Assembly (NCBI RefSeq): GCF_009600315.1
Contig: NZ_WIWC01000044.1
Coordinates: 1-42,916 of the forward strand
Length of the DNA: 42,916 nt
Direction of reading: 5' to 3'
Origin: Pseudomonas helleri
GTDB taxonomy: Bacteria; Pseudomonadota; Gammaproteobacteria; Pseudomonadales; Pseudomonadaceae
The notes under the pieces were generated by a model. It made no database searches and was not told where the DNA came from. It saw only the letters and a program-made list of their open reading frames with translations. Shown one piece after another: positions 7,773 through 14,751 of the stretch (position 1 is the stretch's first letter; every line of letters begins with the position of its first letter). The translations under genes and the position numbers were made by a program.

Positions 7773-7894
7773 AGGCGCTCCTTGCCGGGGATTACGGCAG
7801 ACTTCAAAGGGGGTTTACTCATACCCGCCAACACCGGTAACAGCGTGGCGATGAGGCTCATCAGCATCAGTGGGATTACTGACTCGGTCAGCAT
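7760..7894 (-). CDS. Possible 44-aa membrane peptide between exporter and flavin enzyme
   Basis: Unannotated small ORF. Its ATG overlaps the end of the exporter gene in the arrangement ATGCTGA, and its TAG lies 11-13 bases inside the flavin-enzyme gene, so it fills the only unexplained gap on that side of a tightly overlapping operon. The peptide begins MLTESVIPLMLMSLIATLL: one hydrophobic helix (about residues 6-24) followed by a basic tail containing KPPLK and GKERL. There is no strong ribosome-binding site; translation would rely on coupling. No homologue is known to me, and chance cannot be excluded. Confidence 0.45.
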   Translation of the reverse strand: MLTESVIPLMLMSLIATLLPVLAGMSKPPLKSAVIPGKERLCQE

Positions 7895-10203
7895 GGCGTG
7901 TGCGCCTGTTTACCGGCCCACGGCGCGAGCATGAAACTGAACGCCAGCCCCAAACTCACCGACAGCCCGAAATTACTCACGGCAGGCGTGCTCGACACCG
8001 CCAGCAAGCCAAATGACAACCATGTGGTCAGCGCAGCCAGCAAGGTGCCGAGCAAACTCACGGCGGCGCCGCCGATTTGCTCGCGCATCAGGATGGCGTA
8101 ATCGACGCTGATCGCCGTAACCAGCAGCAACCCGAACAGGCTGAACAAGGTTAATGGCTGACCCAGCCAGCCAAGGCTGGCAAGGCTGCACAAGGCGGCC
8201 AACAGCGGCAGGGCGACGATGCGCAGCGCGCCACCGAAGCCGAACGGGGCAATCAACAGCACAACGATCAGCACGCACGACAACATTTTCAACTCGGCGG
8301 CGCTGATTTGTGTGGCCGCAAACACCTTGTTTAAGTCGCCCAGACGATCCACCAGTTTCACACCGGGCAAGTCCTGCGCCTGCGCGCGTAACAGGCTGGC
8401 GTCATTCAAACCTTGCAGGCTGACCATGGCGGCGACGCCTTCGGGATTTTTGCCCAGCCAAAGCGCCCGCCAGGGTTCGGCCAAGGGGCCTTTCAGGGCG
8501 TCGTCGATGGACTGAACGGGCAAAGCTTGCAACTGCGTCAGCTCGTTTTGCAAGGCGCTTTCAGGCACACCCACGGCCAACAGCGGCTGCCAGTGTTGAG
8601 GCAACGCATTAAGTGCGGCGCGCAGGTGTTGCTGCTCGCCGGGCTGGCTGACCAATTGATCAAGGGCTAAAAACCCCTGCAATTGGCCTGCACCTATTAA
8701 CGACTCAAGGCGCTGGCTTAGGGCGCTTTGGCGCTCCAGCAGCTGCTGCTCGTTGTCGGCGCGCACCAGAAAGAACTGGCTGGTGGGTTGATAGCCGGTG
8801 ATGCGCGCAATGGCTTGCGCTTCGTTCATCAACTGCGCTGGCGCGCCGACCCACTGGCGGATGTCATTTTTGCTGGTCAGCTGCCACAAACCGGCCGCGC
8901 AAAAGATCAGCAGCCCTGCCAACAACGCAGGCGTCGGGACTTTTTTCAGCAGCGCCGCGCGCGCATCCAGCAGGCGTTGTGCGATGTGCAGCGGCCATTG
9001 CGCCGGGCGCAATTCGACGCCTTTGAGCAGCGCCGGCAACAGACACACGGCACTCAAATAAGCGCCGATCAACCCGGCCGCGGAGAAGATGGCGATTTGG
9101 GTCAGGGCCGGGAATGGGGTAAAGGCCAGCGCCAGATAACCGATGCAGCTAGTGGCCAGGCTCAGGCTTAGACCGGGCAAGGTCAGGCGCAAGGCGGCCC
9201 AGCTGCGCCACGGTTTCAGGCTCCAGCTTTTGGACAGGTAATGCAGCGGGTAATCCACCGCCACGCCAATCAGGCTGGAGCCCAGCACCAGCGTCATCAC
9301 GTGCATGCTGCCAAACAGCGCGACACAGGCCACCGCACCAAACAGCATGCCCACCAGCACCGGAACAAAGGCCAGCAGCACGCGCCAGCGACGGAACGCC
9401 AGCAGTAACAGCAGAAGAATGCCCACGGTGGCACCGCCGCCCACCCAGGTGATTTCGCGAGTGGCTTGTTGTTGCCCGCTGGCGGCGTAGAGCAGGCCGC
9501 TGGCCGCGAGTAACTGCACGTCGTTGTTAGCCACCTGTTCACGGCTCTGCTCAAGCAGCTCGGCGACCCGCAGCGGCAGTTTCATATCGAACGCGTTGCC
9601 TTGGGTGCGGGCGCGCAACAGCACCCAGCTTTTGCCGTCTGCTTCGGCGATCAAGGTGCCGCTGCCAATGTCCAGTTGCACCGCGCCGCGTTGCGGCTGG
9701 CTGTTTTGGATGCGCCCGGTCAGGCCCAGCCAATCGTCCTGACTCGGCACCAGACTGAATCCGGTAAAGGGATCGAACAGCGCTTGCACCCGTTGCTGGA
9801 TAAAGGCGTCGGGGTGTTCGATCAACTGTGTGCGGTCAGCGCTCGAGAGCATCGCCAAGCGCCCGCGCAGCAGTTGCTCACGCAGGGCCGGGAGGTCGGC
9901 TTGCAGGTTCCACTGGACCTTTTCAAACAGGCCGCTGGCTTGCCATTGCTCGCCCAATTGTTGAGCGGTGGCGATGGCCTGCTGGCGATCCGCGCTGCCC
10001 ACCAGCACCAGCATTTCGCGGTTCAGGGGTTCTTGAATACGCTGCTCGGCGCTCAGCTCCAGCGCGTCGGGTGCGTCACCGGGCACCAGTTCCATCAGGT
10101 TGGCCGATAACGGCGCACCGTGGCGCCATTGCCAGCCGGCCAGCGCCAACACGGCCAGCAGCACAATCAAAAAAGCCCGTGGCAGCCAGCGTTCACTGCG
10201 CAA
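7888..10203 (-). CDS. MMPL/RND-family exporter of APE cluster (ApeM-type)
   Basis: 771 aa inner-membrane transporter. One TM helix at the N-terminus (AFLIVLLAVLALAGW) precedes a long periplasmic loop, then a TM block around residues 255-395, a second periplasmic loop and a final TM block with ISVDYAILMREQIGG. A first-block GVAVDYPLHYLSK motif carries the conserved Asp of MMPL/RND proton-driven exporters. In APE clusters this protein is thought to extract the lipid-linked pigment from the inner membrane for the LolA-like carrier. The frame opens with TTG at 10203, inside the last codons of the LolA-like gene; GGAG is 10 nt upstream. An internal start is possible. Family assignment strong, cargo inferred. 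Confidence 0.88.
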   Translation of the reverse strand: MRSERWLPRAFLIVLLAVLALAGWQWRHGAPLSANLMELVPGDAPDALELSAEQRIQEPLNREMLVLVGSADRQQAIATAQQLGEQWQASGLFEKVQWNLQADLPALREQLLRGRLAMLSSADRTQLIEHPDAFIQQRVQALFDPFTGFSLVPSQDDWLGLTGRIQNSQPQRGAVQLDIGSGTLIAEADGKSWVLLRARTQGNAFDMKLPLRVAELLEQSREQVANNDVQLLAASGLLYAASGQQQATREITWVGGGATVGILLLLLLAFRRWRVLLAFVPVLVGMLFGAVACVALFGSMHVMTLVLGSSLIGVAVDYPLHYLSKSWSLKPWRSWAALRLTLPGLSLSLATSCIGYLALAFTPFPALTQIAIFSAAGLIGAYLSAVCLLPALLKGVELRPAQWPLHIAQRLLDARAALLKKVPTPALLAGLLIFCAAGLWQLTSKNDIRQWVGAPAQLMNEAQAIARITGYQPTSQFFLVRADNEQQLLERQSALSQRLESLIGAGQLQGFLALDQLVSQPGEQQHLRAALNALPQHWQPLLAVGVPESALQNELTQLQALPVQSIDDALKGPLAEPWRALWLGKNPEGVAAMVSLQGLNDASLLRAQAQDLPGVKLVDRLGDLNKVFAATQISAAELKMLSCVLIVVLLIAPFGFGGALRIVALPLLAALCSLASLGWLGQPLTLFSLFGLLLVTAISVDYAILMREQIGGAAVSLLGTLLAALTTWLSFGLLAVSSTPAVSNFGLSVSLGLAFSFMLAPWAGKQAHTPC

Positions 10204-10963
10204 AATCGTGTTGCTCCGCGTCGCTCAAGGGTTGATTGCTGACACTGTTTTGCAGTTTCAGCAGGGTGCTGTCGCCTTGGGTTTCTTGCAGCTCGATGCG
10301 TTGAACCAACTCGCCGCCTTCAATGTTGATCTGATTGAACACTTGCTTGAGCAGCAGCGAGCGTGGGGTCAGGGTGAGCGTCCAGCGGGTGGGTTCGCCT
10401 TGCAGTTGCAGGTCGAAATCCCGTTGCAGGCCGCTGCTGTCGCCTTGCAACACGGCGAGGAATAAACGGTTCTGTTCGGCACCGGCACTTTTGCCGGGGA
10501 GCATCTGCCACTGCGTGCCGTTGCGTCGGGCGATGCCTTGGGCGGTGATGCGGTAATCCTGTTGCAGCGGGGTTTTCAGTTGCCAGAGCAGGCCGTGGTC
10601 TTTGGCCAGCACAAAGGTGCCGGTACTGGTCAGCGGTTTGGGCAGGGCGCGCAGGTGTTTTTCTTGCGTGAACTGGCCTTGGATCACGTGGGGTTTGGCC
10701 AGTTGGTCGCTGAGCTGTTGCAGGTCGAAGGCGTGGGCCAGTGGGGTGAACGCCAGCAGTACGGTGAACAGGGCTGCGAGACGTGTGCGGGCTTTACCCT
10801 CACCCCAACCCTCTCCCAGAGGGAGAGGGGGCTGATGTGTGGAGTGGCGGACATTTCGACAGTCAATGAGTGGGAGCTGACATGTGGAGGGGCTGAAATC
10901 ACCTCGGTCAGTCCCCTCTCCCTCTGGGAGAGGGCTAGGGAGAGGGGCTTTTGATCTGTTCAT
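10193..10963 (-). CDS. LolA-like carrier protein of APE cluster (ApeL-type) with repeat-encoded extension
   Basis: 256 aa. The mature part (from about residue 79) has the LolA-like fold of outer-membrane lipoprotein carriers: IQGQFTQEKHLRAL, a TGTFVLAKDHGLLWQ strand pair and later RSLLLKQVFNQINIEGG. It probably ferries the lipidated pigment across the periplasm. The signal peptide is residues 58-78 (TRLAALFTVLLAFTPLAHA). Residues about 5-57 are translated from a palindromic repeat (10797-10952), with low-complexity pieces such as PLPSPLPEGEG and PPLPLGEGWGEG. The ATG at 10963 overlaps the thioesterase stop as ATGA, so it is very likely the original start, and the repeat landed in frame just after it. 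No good internal start is visible. Secretion efficiency is uncertain. Confidence 0.85.
   Translation of the reverse strand: MNRSKAPLPSPLPEGEGTDRGDFSPSTCQLPLIDCRNVRHSTHQPPLPLGEGWGEGKARTRLAALFTVLLAFTPLAHAFDLQQLSDQLAKPHVIQGQFTQEKHLRALPKPLTSTGTFVLAKDHGLLWQLKTPLQQDYRITAQGIARRNGTQWQMLPGKSAGAEQNRLFLAVLQGDSSGLQRDFDLQLQGEPTRWTLTLTPRSLLLKQVFNQINIEGGELVQRIELQETQGDSTLLKLQNSVSNQPLSDAEQHDFAQ
10797..10952. repeat. Palindromic repeat pair inside the LolA-like gene
   Basis: Two inverted units, CCCTCTCCCAGAGGGAGAGG (10809-10828) and CCCCTCTCCCTCTGGGAGAG (10914-10933), flank about 75 bp. Each unit can form a hairpin, and the two can pair with each other. The same family occurs at 41704-41835. The length (about 156 bp, divisible by three) keeps the gene open. 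Confidence 0.8.
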
Positions 10964-11385
10964 GAAAGCACCCGCTCAACCGCTTGAACAAAACACCCAG
11001 GCGAAGCCAATTGCATCTCCCGGCTCTCAATTTCAACCGCCACCTGCACCGTCACCGCCCGAGTCAAACGCTCGCCCGTGACCGCATCGGTAATCAGATA
11101 ATTAATCTTCAAGCGGTTCTCCCATTCCACCAGACTGGCGCGCACGTTGATCCGCTGACCAAACGTCGCCCCGCTCACATAGCGCAGCTGCATGTCGATT
11201 ACCGGCCACGCATAACCCGCTGCAAGCATTTGCCTGTAGTTATGGCCGATATGGTCGAGCAGCGCGCAACGCGCCACTTCGAGGTATTTGACGTAATGCC
11301 CGTGCCACACCACGTGCATGGTGTCGATGTCGAAAAACGGCACCAACACTTCGGTATCAACGTGCAGTACGCCTTTGCTACGCAT
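10960..11385 (-). CDS. APE 4HBT-type thioesterase (ApeK-type)
   Basis: 141 aa from the ATG at 11385 (GGAGG with a 4-nt spacer), rather than an upstream in-frame start at 11409. It is a hotdog acyl-thioesterase of the YbgC/4-hydroxybenzoyl-CoA type: FFDIDTMHVVWHGHYVKYLE carries the conserved Asp and the HxxY segment of this family. It may release the polyene from ACP, or remove wrongly loaded acyl groups. It overlaps the lyase stop by 8 nt and the LolA-like start by 4 nt. Confidence 0.87.
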   Translation of the reverse strand: MRSKGVLHVDTEVLVPFFDIDTMHVVWHGHYVKYLEVARCALLDHIGHNYRQMLAAGYAWPVIDMQLRYVSGATFGQRINVRASLVEWENRLKINYLITDAVTGERLTRAVTVQVAVEIESREMQLASPGCFVQAVERVLS

Positions 11386-12922
11386 GCAGCCTCCAGTGTT
11401 GTTGGGCAATTCGGCTCAGGCACAGGCGCAGTTCAGCTTCCAGTGCACGGTCTTCGACCACGGGCGGGAAGTCTTTGCCCAGTTCGGCGTGCATCTGCGC
11501 CAGCGCAGGCGGCAACGGGCGGGCCTCTTCGACACGGCTGCGCAGCCACACGCCTTGGTTGGCGGCCAGCAGGGTGGCGGCCGCCACTTGTTCAGTCAGT
11601 TCCAGCACACGGATCGCATCACGGGCGGCAATGGTGCCCATGCTCACTTTGTCCTGGTTATGGCATTCGGTCGAACGCGAGAACACGCTGGCCGGCATGG
11701 TGTTTTTCAGGGCTTCGGCAGTCCAGGCACTGGTGCCAATCTGCACGGCTTTAAACCCATGATTGAGCATCGCCCGTTCTGCGCTGGCGCCCGACAGGTT
11801 GCTCGGCAGGCCGTGGTTGTAACGCACGTCCACCAACAGCGCGAGCTGGCGGTCGAGCAGATCGGCAACGTTGGCCACCAGAGTCTTGAGGCTGTCCATC
11901 GCAAAGGCGATATGGCCACCGTAGAAGTGTCCGCCATGCAGCACGCGTTCTTCTTCGGCGTCGATGATCGGGTTGTCGTTGGCGCTGTTGAGCTCGATTT
12001 CGATAAACCCGCGCAGCCAGTTCAGGCTGTCGGCCAGTACGCCCAGCACGTGGGGCGCGCAGCGCAGCGAGTAACGGTCTTGCAGGCGATGCAGCGGCGC
12101 GGTCGGGGCGTCGATGGCCAGATCCTGACGCAGCCAGGCGGCCACCTGCATTTGCCCCGGATGCGGCTTGGCGGCGAACAGGCGCTCGTCAAAGTGCTCG
12201 GGGTTGCCTTGCAGCGCCACGACATTGAGCGCGGTGATGCGGGTGGCGAGTTTGAGCAGGTAGTCGGCGCGGGCATACGCCAAGCAGGCGAGGCCGGTCA
12301 TCACGGCGGTGCCGTTCATCAGCGCCAAGGCTTCCTTGGGCCGCAGTACCAGCGGCGTCCAGCCCAGTTCGCGGTGTACATCAGCGGCAAAACGACGTTC
12401 ACCCTTGAATATCACCTCACGCTCACCGGACAAGGTTGCAGCCACGTACGACAGCGGTGTCAGGTCGCCGCTGGCGCCGACCGAGCCTTCTTCGGGAATC
12501 AGCGGCAGCACGTCGTGGGCGAGAAAATCGTGCAGGCGCTCCAGCAACTCGACACGTACGCCCGACACGCCGTGGCACAGCGACTGCAAGCGCGCGGCAA
12601 GCACGGCGCGGGTGGCTTGCGCGTCGAGTAACTTGCCCAGCCCGCAACCATGAAAGGTGTACAGATGACGCGGCAGCGCTTCGACGTGCTCCAGGGGCAC
12701 GGCCACCACGCACGAGTCGCCGTAGCCTGTGGTCACGCCGTAGATCACCCCTTCTTTATCCAGCAACGAGTCGAGGAAACGCGCGCCCTTGGCGATGCGC
12801 TCGCGATACTCGGCGTCGTCTTGCAAACGGCTCGGTGCTTGACGATTGGCCACTGCCAGCACGTCTTCAATACGCAGCGGGGGTTGGCCGAAGGTTACTG
12901 GCTCATGCGGATGCGTCGTCAT
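11378..12922 (-). CDS. MIO-type aromatic amino-acid ammonia-lyase of APE cluster
   Basis: 514 aa. The Ala-Ser-Gly at 150-152 (in GASGDLTPLSYV) forms the MIO prosthetic group, and Y61 in YGVTTGYGD is the catalytic tyrosine; NSANDNPI is another family motif. The HAL/PAL/TAL family deaminates His, Phe or Tyr to the corresponding acrylate. In this cluster the expected product is a cinnamate or coumarate starter for the ligase. The usual selectivity pair aligns to F90-H91: bacterial TAL has His-Leu, PAL has Phe-Leu and histidase has Ser-His. The substrate therefore cannot be assigned by motif. A role in histidine degradation is unlikely from context. It overlaps the acyltransferase upstream by 20 nt. 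Confidence 0.87.
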   Translation of the reverse strand: MTTHPHEPVTFGQPPLRIEDVLAVANRQAPSRLQDDAEYRERIAKGARFLDSLLDKEGVIYGVTTGYGDSCVVAVPLEHVEALPRHLYTFHGCGLGKLLDAQATRAVLAARLQSLCHGVSGVRVELLERLHDFLAHDVLPLIPEEGSVGASGDLTPLSYVAATLSGEREVIFKGERRFAADVHRELGWTPLVLRPKEALALMNGTAVMTGLACLAYARADYLLKLATRITALNVVALQGNPEHFDERLFAAKPHPGQMQVAAWLRQDLAIDAPTAPLHRLQDRYSLRCAPHVLGVLADSLNWLRGFIEIELNSANDNPIIDAEEERVLHGGHFYGGHIAFAMDSLKTLVANVADLLDRQLALLVDVRYNHGLPSNLSGASAERAMLNHGFKAVQIGTSAWTAEALKNTMPASVFSRSTECHNQDKVSMGTIAARDAIRVLELTEQVAAATLLAANQGVWLRSRVEEARPLPPALAQMHAELGKDFPPVVEDRALEAELRLCLSRIAQQHWRLHA

Positions 12923-13841
12923 CGGTCTTCCAGAAAGGGTAAAAATTAAACCACTGTTGCGGCGCTTGAAGGCAGTAATGCCCGAGCCGTTCGGCGTAGC
13001 GGCCAGCCCAATGGGCGATGACCTGATCGCGGTCGCTGCGCCGCCACACGACGGCCTCTGCGAAGGGTTCGAGGATGACTCGGTAACGGCCTTCGCGTTT
13101 CAAACAAAACATCAGATTGACCGGGCACTTGAGTAACCCGGCCAACAACCATGGGCCTTGCGGAAAGGCAGCAGGCTGGCCGAGAAAATCGACCCGCACC
13201 TGACGCCCGCCTTGCAGGGGCACGCGGTCACCGGCAATCGCCAGCCACTCGCCGTTTTCCAGGCGCTGATTGAGTTGCAGCATGACGGCGGGGTTGAGCT
13301 CGCTGACTTGAATCAGGCGTAAATGGCTGGCCCCGGCTTCGCCCAGCAGGCGATTGAATTGCTCGGCGTGCTTGGTGTGTACCAGCACGTTCATGGTGAC
13401 TTTTTCGCCCAGCTCGGCGAGGGCGCGGCACACCTCAAGGTTGCCCAAATGAGCACCCACCAGCATCTGCCCGCGCTCAGCACGCAACTGATTGCGCAGC
13501 AGGGCCGGGTCGATGATGTCGATGTCTTCGATCTTGAGGCGGCCGTTCCACACGTCGAGCTTGTCGAGCAAGGCGTCGGCAAACGCCATGAACTGGCCAA
13601 ATACCCGGCGGCGGGTGGGGCGCAGGGCGCTTTGCCCGCTCCAGTCGGCCAGCCGCTGCTGGTACTGCCCAATGCTGCGCCGGGCGCGGCCACCGAAGAC
13701 AAAAAAGTACAGCACGATGCCGTACAGCACCGGGCTGAGCAGGCGACGCCCGAGCAATTTGACCCCGAATGCGGTGAGCTGCATCAGCCGCAAATTGCCA
13801 CGTTCCTTGTGATCAGCCCAATGTTGTCGAGGTTCGCTCAT
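12903..13841 (-). CDS. LpxL/HtrB-type lipid acyltransferase of APE cluster
   Basis: 312 aa from the ATG at 13841, which overlaps the glycosyltransferase stop as ATGA. A TTG three codons earlier would sit only 2 nt from GGAGG. VGAHLGNLEVCR contains the His-x4-Glu motif of lauroyl/myristoyl acyltransferases (LPLAT), followed by LAIAGDRVPLQGG, another family segment. In E. coli-type clusters an acyltransferase domain is joined to the glycosyltransferase in ApeJ; here the two activities are separate coupled genes. It probably adds a fatty acyl chain to the glycosylated pigment at the inner membrane. Substrate inferred. Confidence 0.87.
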   Translation of the reverse strand: MSEPRQHWADHKERGNLRLMQLTAFGVKLLGRRLLSPVLYGIVLYFFVFGGRARRSIGQYQQRLADWSGQSALRPTRRRVFGQFMAFADALLDKLDVWNGRLKIEDIDIIDPALLRNQLRAERGQMLVGAHLGNLEVCRALAELGEKVTMNVLVHTKHAEQFNRLLGEAGASHLRLIQVSELNPAVMLQLNQRLENGEWLAIAGDRVPLQGGRQVRVDFLGQPAAFPQGPWLLAGLLKCPVNLMFCLKREGRYRVILEPFAEAVVWRRSDRDQVIAHWAGRYAERLGHYCLQAPQQWFNFYPFWKTDDDASA

Positions 13842-14572
13842 GCCTGCCAACGCCTCCAGAGGATGCTCGGCAGGCGCACCAACATGCCGAAAAACAGCTT
13901 CGTGTGCATGCTGCTGATCAGCGCGTTGTCATGCCACAGGCGAAAATGCGACAGCCCGTCCTGTGGGTAATGCACGCGGGTCGGCAGCCAGCGCATGGGC
14001 TGATTGCGCCAGGAGAGTCGCACCAAAACTTCGGGGTCGAAATCCATGCGTTTACCCAGCTTGACCGAGCTGATCAGCGCCAGGGTCGGTGTCAGCGGGT
14101 AAATGCGAAAGCCGCACATGGAGTCGGGGATTTGCAGCGACAGGCTGTTGATCCACACCCACACGTGGGTCAGGTAGCGTGCATACAACCGGCCTTTGGG
14201 CACGCTGGCGTCGTACTGTGGATAACCGCACACCAGCGCCTCGGGGTTGCGCTGCGACACCTGAATAAAGGTGGCCACGTCGCGCAAGTCGTGTTGACCG
14301 TCGGCGTCCACTTGCAGCGCATGGGTAAAGCCCAGACGCGAGGCTTCGCGCAGCCCGGCCATGACCGCGCCGCCCTTGCCTTGATTGACGGCCAGACGGA
14401 TCAGGTGGATGTGTTCACCTTGCGCCAGTTGTTCGAGCACCGCTGCGCAGGCGGGGCTGCTGGCGTCGTCCACCAGCACGCAAGGCAAGCCAGCGGCGAG
14501 CAGGGCATCGACCACGGCGGGCACGGCGGTCTCATGGTTGTACACCGGGATAACGGCGCAGGGGTTATACAT
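13838..14572 (-). CDS. Family 2 glycosyltransferase of APE cluster
   Basis: 244 aa, GT-A fold: AVIPVYNHE (7-15) opens the nucleotide-binding region, LVDDAS and QVDADGQHD carry the acidic residues for sugar nucleotide and metal, and GKGGAVMAGLREA is the common GT2 helix. No TM segment is obvious, although the C-terminal LFFGMLVRLPSILWRRW is hydrophobic and may touch the membrane. It presumably puts a sugar on the polyene or its linker before acylation. GGAGG stands 9 nt before the ATG. A REP palindrome pair separates it from the upstream ligase gene. Confidence 0.87.
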   Translation of the reverse strand: MYNPCAVIPVYNHETAVPAVVDALLAAGLPCVLVDDASSPACAAVLEQLAQGEHIHLIRLAVNQGKGGAVMAGLREASRLGFTHALQVDADGQHDLRDVATFIQVSQRNPEALVCGYPQYDASVPKGRLYARYLTHVWVWINSLSLQIPDSMCGFRIYPLTPTLALISSVKLGKRMDFDPEVLVRLSWRNQPMRWLPTRVHYPQDGLSHFRLWHDNALISSMHTKLFFGMLVRLPSILWRRWQA

Positions 14573-14604
14573 GAGAAGAAACCTCCAGACCGTTATGGAT
14601 TTTT

Positions 14605-14736
14605 CGTAGCAGCTGCCGAAGGCTGCGTCCGGTGGCGTAGCCGCCGTAAAGTCCGGCGCCTCGGTGTGTCAGGAAAATCGTGCAAGCCGGTTTACGATTG
14701 CTTCGCAACCGGACGCAGCCTTTGGCAGCTGCTACG
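14605..14736. repeat. REP palindrome pair (REPIN), copy 1
   Basis: CGTAGCAGCTGCCGAAGGCT at 14605 and its inverted partner ending GGCAGCTGCTACG at 14736, joined by about 75 bp. Copies 2 and 3 are at 24418-24550 and 37990-38122. This one sits in the 179-nt gap between the ligase and glycosyltransferase genes, the longest gap within the APE operon. Confidence 0.85.
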
Positions 14737-14751
14737 GGCAGGCGGTGGGTG

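Noticed and set aside
10797..10952. CRISPR-like array from the repeated CCCTCTCCC units here and at 41704-41835
   Set aside because: Units are inverted palindromes without regular spacers and no cas genes are present; they are dispersed REP-like repeats.
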